Assembly: GCA_035575515.1 (NCBI GenBank)
Contig: DATLXU010000052.1
Coordinates: forward strand, 1 to 24,570
Source: DATLXU01 sp035575515
GTDB taxonomy: Bacteria; Acidobacteriota; Blastocatellia; UBA7656
Length of the DNA: 24,570 nucleotides
Direction of reading: 5' to 3'
Under the pieces are notes generated by a model. That model did not search any database and was not told the DNA's origin. It was given only the letters and a program-made list of their open reading frames with translations. Of the stretch, positions 7,879 through 16,300 are shown piece after piece. A program made the translations under genes and the position numbers. Position 1 is the first letter of the stretch; the number at the start of each line of letters is the position of its first letter.

Positions 7879-8997
7879 ATGTTCAAAGGGTTCGGATCAA
7901 TTTTTTATAAAGAGATCATTCAGATCAGCCGCGATCCGCTCACGTTGCTGTTGATGCTGCTCGTGCCGATGCTCCAGCTAATTATGTTCGGCTATGCAAT
8001 CAATACGGACGTGCGCAACATCAGGACTGCTGTTTATAACCTCGACGTGGGCCGCGATTCGCGCGAGCTTCTCGCGGCGTTCGAGAACACAGATTATTTT
8101 CACATCATCGAATATGCGAACTCGGATGAGCAGTTGAACAACGCCATCGTTTCAGGGCGCGTGAAAGTTGGCATAAAAATCCCGCCCGATTATTCGGGGC
8201 AGCTCGCCGCCGGTCGACAGGCGACGGTGCTCGTTTTGATTGATGGTTCGGATTCGAGCATCGCCACTCAGAGTCTTCAGGTGTCGAGTCAGGTCGGGCT
8301 TACCGAATCAATGGAGCGGCTGACGCGGGAGCTTCAAATGCGCGAGCCGCGACTTCCAATCGAGGTGCGCCCGAAGATGCTTTTCAACCCTGATTTGCGC
8401 TCGGCAAACTTCATGGTGCCGGGCCTTGTGGCTGTCATCCTGCAAATGATCACAACGATACTCACGGCCTTTTCAATCGTGCGCGAGCGCGAGCGCGGCA
8501 CACTCGAACAATTGCTTGTCACGCCCGTGCGGCCATTGGGGCTTATGCTCGGAAAGCTAGTGCCTTATGGACTCATCGGCATTTTTGAAACCTGCACCGT
8601 GCTTGCGGTGATGCGGCTGGTCTTTGACGTGCCGATAAACGGCTCGGTGCTGTTGTTGCTTGTGTTGTCGGTTCTGTTTTTGTTCACGGCACTCGGCATC
8701 GGCTTGCTGGTTTCGACGCGCGCGCAGAATCAGATGCAGGCGCTGCAACTTGCGTGGCTGTTCATACTGCCGTCGGTGCTGCTGTCGGGCTTCATGTTCC
8801 CGCGCGATTCCATGCCACCGGTCATGCAATGGATCGGCACACTCGTTCCTGTGACTCACTTCATAGAGATCATTCGCGGCATAGTGCTGCGCGGCGCGAC
8901 CTTCAGCGACCTTGTGTCCGAAGTCGCAACGCTCGCGGTGATGGGGCTTGCGCTGATAACTTTGAGCGCGCTTCGCTTCCGAAAGAAACTGGTGTGA
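7879..8997 (+). CDS. ABC-2 type permease (YbhS/YbhR-like)
   Basis: 372 residues with the ABC-2 exporter layout. There is a cytoplasmic start with ISRDPLTLLLMLLVPMLQL as the first membrane helix (about 20-42) and a large extracytoplasmic domain (about 43-170). Five further helices follow in the C-terminal half (about 175-365), including the coupling segment RERERGTLEQLLVTPVRP and the family-typical LLSGFMFPRDSMPP. It ends FRKKLV. The protein forms the inner-membrane channel for the neighbouring ATPase. E. coli has two different permeases at this place; here only one gene is present, so the pump is probably a permease homodimer. The substrate is unknown; drug-like compounds or lipophilic cations are an inference from the family. 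No + strand terminator is evident just downstream. Confidence 0.93.
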   Translation: MFKGFGSIFYKEIIQISRDPLTLLLMLLVPMLQLIMFGYAINTDVRNIRTAVYNLDVGRDSRELLAAFENTDYFHIIEYANSDEQLNNAIVSGRVKVGIKIPPDYSGQLAAGRQATVLVLIDGSDSSIATQSLQVSSQVGLTESMERLTRELQMREPRLPIEVRPKMLFNPDLRSANFMVPGLVAVILQMITTILTAFSIVRERERGTLEQLLVTPVRPLGLMLGKLVPYGLIGIFETCTVLAVMRLVFDVPINGSVLLLLVLSVLFLFTALGIGLLVSTRAQNQMQALQLAWLFILPSVLLSGFMFPRDSMPPVMQWIGTLVPVTHFIEIIRGIVLRGATFSDLVSEVATLAVMGLALITLSALRFRKKLV

Positions 8998-9045
8998 GGC
9001 AGTGAATCTTAAATCGTGGATGGCGCTAATTCCCGGTTTCATTAT

Positions 9046-9177
9046 TCATTTTACTGAAAAAAGGACGGGCGCTGCGGTCATCCATTTCAACCGCAGCGCC
9101 CGGTGAGTAATGGAGGAGGATTCACCCCAAGCGACAACGCTTAGAATAGCAAGCAGGGCCACGACTATCAGGCGCAT
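9046..9177 (-). CDS. possible small secreted or membrane peptide (43 aa), doubtful
   Basis: A 44-codon frame beginning MRLIVVALLAILSVVAWG, which has the charge and hydrophobic core of a signal peptide or single membrane helix, followed by ESSSITHRALRLKW and a short tail. The family is not recognised. Against it: no clear Shine-Dalgarno sequence, and the minus-strand terminator (9057-9102) lies inside the 3' third of the frame, before the stop codon. A terminated transcript would therefore lack the stop. It may be a real small gene, a remnant, or chance within a small RNA gene. Confidence 0.25.
   Translation of the reverse strand: MRLIVVALLAILSVVAWGESSSITHRALRLKWMTAAPVLFSVK
9057..9102 (-). 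terminator. strong minus-strand Rho-independent terminator without an evident gene
   Basis: 13-bp perfect stem (CGGGCGCTGCGGT / ACCGCAGCGCCCG) with an 11-nt loop. Read on the minus strand it is followed by TCCTTTTTT. On the + strand there is no T-run, so it does not look like the terminator of the ABC operon ending at 8997. Confidence 0.75.
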
Positions 9178-9379
9178 TAAAGTTCATCGCGGTCCGCTGC
9201 CATTGCTCACTCACACCACTTATAACGCGATACGTGATCTTTGGTTTCAAAAAATATTTTTAATGAGTTAGCTTTAAGGTTTCAGCGGTCAACCATGAGC
9301 TTTCCTGCGTTGTGCGTTTTCAATTCATGAGCGATTGCTCTGCGGATGAACGGAGCATTCCTGTTCCGGCTGAACGCTC
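9178..9379. other. intergenic region, no gene seen
   Basis: Together with the two terminators this fills the 559-base gap between the permease and the SprT-like gene. A possible nested RNA fold lies at about 9328-9380: outer TGAGCG / CGCTCA, inner GCTC / GAGC. No coding frame is credible. A transcript ending at the terminator 9057-9102 would have to start in this region on the minus strand. Confidence 0.35.
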
Positions 9380-9414
9380 AAAAATAATATGGGGCGCTGT
9401 GGCAAGCGCCCCAT
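9380..9414 (-). terminator. Rho-independent terminator of the VWA/SprT-like unit
   Basis: 10-bp stem ATGGGGCGCT / AGCGCCCCAT with a 6-nt loop, followed on the minus strand by ATTATTTTT. It lies about 140 bases downstream of the SprT-like stop codon. Confidence 0.75.
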
Positions 9415-9556
9415 CCCAAGGAGAAGGATTTTTTTCTGTTCTGAACTCAGGTCCTAATCTCTACGGAAGAAACGGGTTGCGCGCCCGCTCATCCTCCTTC
9501 AGGAACTTTCGCTCATGCACTTTAACGCCCACGCGCGGGATTTGTTCCCGACTCGC

Positions 9557-10327
9557 TCAGGAACGCCTGCGCGAGCGTTTTGCGCGGCGCGCGGGCCGGG
9601 CTATGCGCTCAAGCCATCCAAGCGCCTCTTCGAACCGTTCAAATCGCCGCTCGTCCTCGCGGAACCGGCGCGAATGAAAAATCGTGCGGCCAGACTCGAC
9701 CCGCTGTGGATGCTTTACGTGCAGCATCTCGTGATAAAGCACGTACTCGACGACGAATCGCGGAATGTTTGTGTCATCGAGCGTGCGGCTTATGATTATT
9801 GCGCCGTGAACGTGGTCGTGATGGCCGAGCACGCGGCCCGTTCGCCGCAGGCTCCACGAAAGCACAGGCCGCTCTAGCTCATTCGCGAAATACCGCGCGT
9901 TCAAATCCGCAAACATCTCGTTGAGGTCATACACTTTGCCGACGGGCGACGTTGTGATTTTATAGCCGCGCGTTCGGCGCGTCGCTTCTGACGCTTCAAG
10001 GACAGATGCGCGCGATGTGTATTCGCGATAGGTGCGCTCGTGCTCGCTTGCGACCCTCTGCCGATAGAGCTTTGCTACGAGAATGCAGGCGAGCGCGTAA
10101 AGGACTTCGCGCGGCGAGTGACGAAGTATATCCGACACGCGAGCATAGACGCGGCCTCGACGCAAACGGATCGTAGATGAAAGACCTGCGTAAGGGTAAA
10201 AGCGAGCCTCGACTGGCGGGAGCGGCTGCCGCTTCACGATTGCGCGAAGCGCCTCATCGAATATGACATTCAGGCTTTCATCCACCGCAGCGGGCGAATC
10301 GAAATCGAATTGAAGCTGTTCGCTCAT
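9557..10327 (-). CDS. SprT-like zinc metallopeptidase domain protein
   Basis: 256 residues without signal peptide or membrane segment, so cytoplasmic. The catalytic zinc motif HEMLH is at 199-203 (VVEYVLYHEMLHVKHP), with a further His at about 218 in FHSRRFREDERRF, followed by an Arg-rich basic tail. Upstream there is YDLNEMFADLNARYF (about 133-147), typical of the SprT-like fold that precedes HExxH, and a conserved-looking LGHHDHVHGAIIISRTLD (about 167-184). SprT/Spartan-like proteins can cleave DNA-bound proteins, but many bacterial members are uncharacterised; the basic tail would suit nucleic-acid contact (inference). It lies 80 bases after the VWA gene on the same strand and is probably cotranscribed. 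Its start codon directly abuts an inverted-repeat tract and shows no Shine-Dalgarno sequence. Confidence 0.8.
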   Translation of the reverse strand: MSEQLQFDFDSPAAVDESLNVIFDEALRAIVKRQPLPPVEARFYPYAGLSSTIRLRRGRVYARVSDILRHSPREVLYALACILVAKLYRQRVASEHERTYREYTSRASVLEASEATRRTRGYKITTSPVGKVYDLNEMFADLNARYFANELERPVLSWSLRRTGRVLGHHDHVHGAIIISRTLDDTNIPRFVVEYVLYHEMLHVKHPQRVESGRTIFHSRRFREDERRFERFEEALGWLERIARPARRAKRSRRRS

Positions 10328-10405
10328 CGGTGGTCAGTGGTCGGTGGTCAGTGGTCGGTGATAGTCGCTTTGAATTCCGCAACCGACCACCGACCACTGA
10401 CAACT
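10328..10405. repeat. GTCAGTGGTC inverted-repeat element
   Basis: Left arm: the unit gtggtcagtggtcg is tandemly repeated from 10330. Right arm: its inverse. Seventeen bases match perfectly (10333-10349 with 10385-10401), around a 35-base centre. It fills nearly the whole gap between the VWA and SprT-like genes and can fold into a long hairpin in their mRNA, right up to the SprT-like start codon. Confidence 0.8.
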
Positions 10406-10407
10406 TA

Positions 10408-11619
10408 CTATTTCTTTTTAGGGTTGTCGTTCGGCTCGACGTAGCGAGTGCGATAGCGAAGGTCGAGCTGCTTGGTATCGGGCTGGCCGTCGCCGTCAAG
10501 GTCAACTTCAAGCTTGATCTTGCGCTCCTTGCCTTCGCGCCGTGTGTTCGACGGGTCGTAGCCGAGGCTGTACTGGCTGCGGAGCATGAACTGAATGCTG
10601 CGCATTATCTGCGGTATCTCGCTCTCGAATGTCATCGGGAAATACGAGCCGCCTGTTCGCTCCGAAAAAGTCTTGAGCGCATTTTCGGCTTGCAAATAGG
10701 TCAGTCGCGCTTCGGGCGATAGCAGATGCTCGTACTTCTTGAAAAAGAGATGGCCGACGTGAACCGTGTAGATTGGCACGCCCGCACTTGCTGCTATCTT
10801 CAACGCTTTGTCGTAAGTAATGCGGCTGAACGTGTCTACTCCGAGCGTCAGAAGGATGACCGCCGTGTGGCCTTCGACTTCCTGCAAGCCGCCGTATTCT
10901 TCTTCGCCAACCTCTTCGTTGTAAAGCTGAATCGCTTTGCCGCCGAGCAGAACGAACGAAAGCGCGTCGTAGATATTCGCTTCGCTGAAATTGAGCGTGT
11001 CGCGGTACGCGGCAAGCACCGCCTGATATAGCTTATTGGCGTCGCTCGTGAAATCAACTATGACTTTTGGTTTCAGGCTATAAGTGACAATCGCGATGTG
11101 ATCGTCCGGTTTGACGAAGCCCTGCACGAACGTCGCGGCGGATTGAAATATCTCCTGCGTGAAGGTCGGGTTGAAATAGCCTTGCCAGTAGCGGTTTGCG
11201 TAATTGTTTTCGATCAGCAGCACGGCAGTCATCGGCCCTTCGCCTGATGCGAAGTTCGTTATCTCCTGCTTCACGCCATCTTCGTAGATAGTGAAATTAT
11301 TCTTGTTGAGATTCGTAATCAGCCGCCCGGTCTTTTTATCAATGACGGTCGCGTCGACGTTGACCACCTGAGTTGCGATTCTGATTGGCGGCTCGTCTTT
11401 GATTGATTTGGGAACAGGCGGGACAGGCTCTTGCGGCTCCTGTTGAGCGGGAACCTGATCGCGCTTCTTCTGCGGCTCGGTCTTCTTGTCGCCTTCTTTC
11501 TTCGACGGGTTGCGTCCGCTCTGAGCCGCAACTATCGAATCAGGGATTACGGACGCGACAAGGAATGCGGCTATCAGGGCAATCATAGCCGCTGCACGCA
11601 CGAGCGTTAATGACTTCAT
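10408..11619 (-). CDS. secreted VWA-like protein, acidobacterial VWFA-related family
   Basis: 403 residues. GGAGG lies 5 nt before the ATG. The signal peptide is about residues 1-33 (cleavage near VAA-QS). A Lys/Glu/Gln/Pro-rich linker (about 34-75) follows, then the segment IATQVVNVDATVIDKKTG and LNKNNFTIYEDGVKQEI (about 81-121) that typifies the VWFA-related family common in Acidobacteriota, then the VWA domain (about 130-330). The metal site looks lost: where DxSxS is expected the sequence is ENNYA (about 137-141), and the later TDG reads TLG (258-260). It probably works as a protein-interaction module outside the cytoplasm. It is followed by the SprT-like gene and is divergent from galT. 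The ligand is unknown. Confidence 0.85.
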   Translation of the reverse strand: MKSLTLVRAAAMIALIAAFLVASVIPDSIVAAQSGRNPSKKEGDKKTEPQKKRDQVPAQQEPQEPVPPVPKSIKDEPPIRIATQVVNVDATVIDKKTGRLITNLNKNNFTIYEDGVKQEITNFASGEGPMTAVLLIENNYANRYWQGYFNPTFTQEIFQSAATFVQGFVKPDDHIAIVTYSLKPKVIVDFTSDANKLYQAVLAAYRDTLNFSEANIYDALSFVLLGGKAIQLYNEEVGEEEYGGLQEVEGHTAVILLTLGVDTFSRITYDKALKIAASAGVPIYTVHVGHLFFKKYEHLLSPEARLTYLQAENALKTFSERTGGSYFPMTFESEIPQIMRSIQFMLRSQYSLGYDPSNTRREGKERKIKLEVDLDGDGQPDTKQLDLRYRTRYVEPNDNPKKK

Positions 11620-11984
11620 AAAACCTCCGACTTTAACTGAATGGCACGCCCCAAGGACATGGCCGGGCTGGAGCTATCATAAGCGCATGCCTGATTAAAG
11701 TTTAGCAGAGCGGGCAGTGAAGGCAAAAGGAAAGAATGACGCGTCGCCGCGTCGCGAAAGGCTCTTGCCTTTTGGCTTTATCGAAACGTATAGTTACCTT
11801 CAAAACACGGGAGGCGCCGAGGGGTTTTAGCTGCTACTTTGATTTTTCAGAATCGCTCAAGCTATCGGGTGCCGATTGCCGAGAGCAGTCGGGCTGTGGA
11901 TTGCTTGCGCCATTTTGATGAGGCTGCCGAAACTTTTAGCCGAACGTGCGAAGAAATAGCAGAAGGAGAGAAGAATAAACAGAA
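11620..11984. other. divergent intergenic region between the VWA gene and galT
   Basis: 365 bases without a credible gene; a 60-codon frame at 11736-11918 has no family resemblance or ribosome-binding site. It must hold the VWA promoter (a TATGAT on the minus strand at 11681-11676 is a possible -10, with no good -35) and the galT promoter. I see no recognisable riboswitch or operator. Confidence 0.5.
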
Positions 11985-13094
11985 ATGGCAGATTTCAGCC
12001 CTGAACTAAGAAAAGACCCAATCAGCGGCAGGTGGGTAATTATTTCGTCGGCGCGCGCGCAGCGGCCCGAAGCTCCTGAGCCGCGCCGCGAGGAAGAGAC
12101 GCCGGAAGCGCGGGCGCGATGCCCGTTCTGCTACGGCCACGAGGAGATGACTCCGCCTGAGATTTTCACAATTCGCAACAACGGCGAGCCGCCAAACAGT
12201 CCTGGCTGGCTAACTCGCGTCGTGCCGAACAAGTTTCCGGCTTTCGGCATCTATCCCGAAATCAACCTGCGCCGCGTAGGCATGTTCCAAATGGCGACCG
12301 GCTACGGCGCGCACGAAGTTGTTATCGAATCGCCCGACCACGATGTTTATCTTGAGCAACAGCCGCTCGCGCAGGTCGCTCGCATAGTTGATAGCTGGTG
12401 GGAGCGCCACGTTGACCTTGAGCGCGACCTTAAATTGAAATACGTCCTCATATTCAAGAATCACGGCAAGGCAGCTGGCGCATCGCTCGCGCATCCGCAT
12501 GCGCAAATCATAGCAACGACCGTTGTGCCCGACGCGCTCAAGGTGAAACTCCAAAACGCGAAAGAGCATTACCAGAACGGCGAAGGCTGCATCTGGTGCC
12601 GCCAGATAGAGCAGATCTTCTACTACGAGAATAAAATCTATAACAAAGACGGCTCGGTGTTGGTTGCTGTGAATCAGCGCGACCGCGTTGTTGCAGAAAA
12701 CTCGAAGTTCGTTGCTTATATCCCATTTGCTGCGCGGATGCCTTACGAGATTCACATTCTGCCGAAGAAGCATCAGTACTCGTTCATTCAGACGACGCCA
12801 GAAGAACGAGTCGAGCTGGCGAAGATGTTGAAGACCGTGCTGATGAAGGTCTATAAGCTGTTGGGCAACCCGCCTTACAACTTCTACATTCATTCAGCCC
12901 CTAACCTCAATGTCTCGCCGCGAACAGGTGATTACGGCACGATCCGCGATGACTTTCACTGGCACATCGAGATACTTGTTCGGACGACGATATGGGCTGG
13001 CTTCGAGCAGGGAAGCGGGATGTACATAAACCCGCTCAACCCGACCGACGCCGCGCGCTATCTGGCCGAGACCGAGATTGATTTCGAAGGCTGA
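11985..13094 (+). CDS. galT: galactose-1-phosphate uridylyltransferase
   Basis: 369 residues, close to the usual 340-370 of the GalT family (EC 2.7.7.12), which exchanges UMP between UDP-glucose and galactose-1-phosphate in the Leloir pathway. Visible landmarks: LRKDPISGRWVIIS at the start, zinc-site CPFC (C46, C49), the catalytic HPHAQ (H170-P-H172, where the second His carries the UMP), and FHWHIEI (H325, H327) in the second HIT-like half. AAGGAGAG lies upstream at a rather long 15 nt or so. No galK or galE is adjacent, so it may supply UDP-sugars rather than serve a dedicated galactose operon; this is inference. It ends in a very long palindromic terminator. Confidence 0.92.
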   Translation: MADFSPELRKDPISGRWVIISSARAQRPEAPEPRREEETPEARARCPFCYGHEEMTPPEIFTIRNNGEPPNSPGWLTRVVPNKFPAFGIYPEINLRRVGMFQMATGYGAHEVVIESPDHDVYLEQQPLAQVARIVDSWWERHVDLERDLKLKYVLIFKNHGKAAGASLAHPHAQIIATTVVPDALKVKLQNAKEHYQNGEGCIWCRQIEQIFYYENKIYNKDGSVLVAVNQRDRVVAENSKFVAYIPFAARMPYEIHILPKKHQYSFIQTTPEERVELAKMLKTVLMKVYKLLGNPPYNFYIHSAPNLNVSPRTGDYGTIRDDFHWHIEILVRTTIWAGFEQGSGMYINPLNPTDAARYLAETEIDFEG

Positions 13095-13115
13095 TTAGCA
13101 GTGCGCCCTCGTAAG

Positions 13116-13171
13116 GCCGCGCTTGATCGGCATCTCTTCACGTGAAGAGATGCCGATCAAGCGCGGCTTTT
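13116..13171 (+). terminator. 52-bp perfect palindrome with T-run, galT terminator
   Basis: Positions 13116-13167 read identically on both strands: two 26-base arms with no spacer, centred on CACGTG, starting GCCGCGCTTGATCGG. It is followed by TTTTGCTTT and begins 21 bases after the galT stop codon. Its place and T-run make it a terminator; its length is far above the usual 6-15 bp stem. Confidence 0.8.
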
Positions 13172-13173
13172 GC

Positions 13174-13219
13174 TTTCGCGCCGCTTCGGCCCTTGAGTTT
13201 GAGCGCCGAAGCGGCGAAA
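13174..13219. other. second long hairpin after galT
   Basis: CCGCTTCGGC (13181-13190) pairs with GCCGAAGCGG (13205-13214) and TTTCG (13174-13178) with CGAAA (13215-13219), leaving a 2-nt bulge and a 14-nt loop. It follows the 52-bp palindrome by only 6 bases. There is no T-run after it. It may belong to the same element or to the leader of the CHAT gene. Confidence 0.6.
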
Positions 13220-13354
13220 TAGAACCGGGTGCCTCGCAGCAGACTGATTGGTCACTGTTGCGCATTCTACGGCTTGAGGCGGCTGTCCGAGTTTCGTTTC
13301 TCACGCCGCGACGATTTATGATATATAGTCCTGCGCGAAAGAAGGTCCCGCGCA

Positions 13355-16300
13355 ATGGCTACGACAGAAAAAACATTTAAGGCCCAATCACAAAAACATC
13401 GCGCGCTCTTTATTCCGAAGCGCGTTATCAAGATTAGTTCGATAGTTGCGCTCGTCGCCATCGCCGTCGTCGCCTTCTTATGGTTTACTCGAAAGACGCC
13501 GCTTGAGCGCGGGATGATCGCGCTCGTCAATGCGTTCAGCCAGCGCAGGCTTATCGAGCCGCGCTTATCAGGCGGATTCAAGGCCGGTCAGTTCAATCCT
13601 GCAAACAGCGACGCGACGGGCATAGATCAAGAAGAACTCGCGCGAGCGCGCAAGCTTATCGAAGACGCTGTCGTAACTGGCGACGCTCACGCAAGCCTCG
13701 CTTACGGGCGATTGCTGCTATGCCAGAACGACAAGGGCAAGATGCTTGAGGCGCTCAAGTATCTGCGCCTTGCGGCGGCAAGCCTGCCCGAAAGTCCTGA
13801 GGCGCATAACGACCTGGGCGTGTACTTCTTCCAGCGCGGCAAGATTGAGGATGCGTTCGATGAATTCAATCTCGCGCTCAGGTACAATCCGCGAATGCCC
13901 GAAGCGCAGTTCAACCGCGCGCTCAGCCTCCAGCGATTGGCGTTAAGAGAGGCGGCGCGCGCTTCCTTCACCGCTATCGCGCAAACAGAACGCGATGAAG
14001 GCTGGCTCAAGGAGGCGAGACAGCGGCTCGATGAAGTCTCAACTCCCGTGCAGCCCGGACGCAACGAGGCCGAAGTTACTGCCAATCTCACAAAGGCGCT
14101 CGAAGGCGGAGACGTTGACGCGGTTCGCAACTCTGTTTTGCAAAACTATGTTGCTGCATGGAAGCTCGCGCTCAATCTCGTGGGCGAGCAGCTTGAAGCC
14201 GCTTTGGCGGGCGATGCGGAAAAGGCCGAGCGCGCCCTGTCGCACATCGAGACAATCGGCAACGTTGCATCTGAACTCAACAAAGACTCGTCACTGGCTT
14301 ATCTCGCCAAGTATTTGCGCGCGCTGCCAGATCGGGAGAAGCAGACGGAGTTGCAGCTCTTCAAAGCGCACAAAGAAGCCGTAGCTAAATTGGATGCAGC
14401 GAGGCATGTTGAAGCACAACCATTGCTGGAGCGATTGCGCCAGCTTTACAAAGAGCGAGGCAACGAGTTGTTCCAGATCAGGTGCGCCCATGAAATTGCT
14501 CAGTGCCAGCACCTCTCAAATAACTTTACAGCCTGTATAGAAACGTTAAAGGAAGCTCTACCTTTAATCGAGCAGAGAGGATTCATATTTAATCACTCGC
14601 GCGCGTTCGGTCTGCTCGGCCAGTCTTACTCGCGGTTGGGTCAGGATTCGACCGCAATCAAGTATTACCGCCAAAGCATCGAGCTTTTCCGGAAGACGCA
14701 CGAATCCGTAGCGAAGCTCCTGCAATTAATGGGCATGGCCTATTGGCATCTCGGCAACCTCGATACGGCGCTGGACAACCTCCGCCAATCCACAAACCTT
14801 TATTTGACTGGAGACGCCAGCCTGCCCGACCTCGCTTACAATTACATAAACATCGCTGACATCCACAGGCTGGGCGATAGACGTCATCTGGCGCTGCTCT
14901 ATGCCGAGCAGACTCTACTCATTGCCGATCAGTCGCAAGATAATAATCGGGCGGCTCAGGCTTCATCGCTTTCTGCCGTAGAACACGCGCAGGCGGGACA
15001 TCTCGATGAGGCAGAGGAAGATTTGAGACGCGCGTTCGAGTATCTCAATAAAGCGAATGCCGATCAGCGCGCGTACACTGAGCCGCTCGTGCTCACGCGG
15101 GCCGGAAAAGTCGCCTCGCTGCACGACGACACAGCTAGAGCGATTGAGTATTATTCAAAGGCCGTGTCGCTGGCTGGCAGCGGCGAAGGCAAGACCATTT
15201 TGCAGATGAATGCCCTGCGCGAGCGCGCTGAGGCTCGCCTCAAGGCTGGCCAAAATCAGGAAGCGCAAACGGACCTGCAACAGGCAATTAGTCTGATAGA
15301 AAGCTACCGCGAGAATCTCACGGATCGCTCTCACCGCGTGGAGTTTCTGGCCGCGAGCCAAAGCGCCTTCGATCAGATGATTATCCTCAGCGCGGCTGAT
15401 CCCGGCGGGGCTGTCTCAGCATTCAATCTATCTGAACGCTCGCGCGCCCGCTCGCTGCTTGATGAGATAACGATGCGGAGCGACTCCGCCGAAAGTAGAA
15501 TTAAAACAACCGCAGGCAAGTCGGCCAGCCCGCGCGATACGGCATCTACGCTTGACCTGGCGAAGGTGCAGGCTGAGCTGCCCGCCGACGTCACGTTGCT
15601 TGACTACTGCGTGACGAACCAGCAAACGTATATTTTTATCGTGACACGGAATGCGTTCGAGATGGTGCCGTCGTCTATCAACTCGGCACAGGTCGCACGA
15701 TTAGTTGGCGATTACGTCTCTGACATAACAAACAAGATTTCGCTCAGCGAAGTGTCAGACGAAGCCCGCGAGCTTTACCACCTGCTGATCGAGCCAATTG
15801 AGGGGCGGATCGCGCGTAACACAAAGTTATGCATAGTGCCAGACAAGGCGCTGCACTTTTTGCCCTTCGCTGCGCTCAAAGACGCGTCGGACCATTACCT
15901 CATCGAGTCTTTCCGCCTGACCTACGCGCCTTCGGCTTCAGTCTTCATTCGCTGTCTCAACGAAGACAGGGCGAAGGCCATCGTTGGCCCTGAGCGATTG
16001 CTGGCCGTTGGCAATCCTGAATTCGATAAGGAGGAATTCCCGGAACTGCACAACCTCACAGACGCGCAACGCGAGGCGGAAGAATCGTCTCGTAGTTATG
16101 TGAATCCGACCGTGCTTGTCGGACCTGAAGCAACAGAGCCTGCCGTGCGCGAGGCGATGAGGCAGTGCAACGTTGCGCACCTGGCGCTGCACTGTCTGGT
16201 CGAAGAGCAATCGCCATGGATGGCCGCGCTCGTGCTCGCATCGCCCGCCGCGAGCCAGAAACCTCACAGGCCAATCAGCGATGACGAGCGACTCGAGTCC

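Noticed and set aside
10328..10405. CRISPR array from the repeated gtggtcagtggtc units
   Set aside because: Units are directly adjacent without spacers and are paired with an inverted arm; it is a hairpin repeat.
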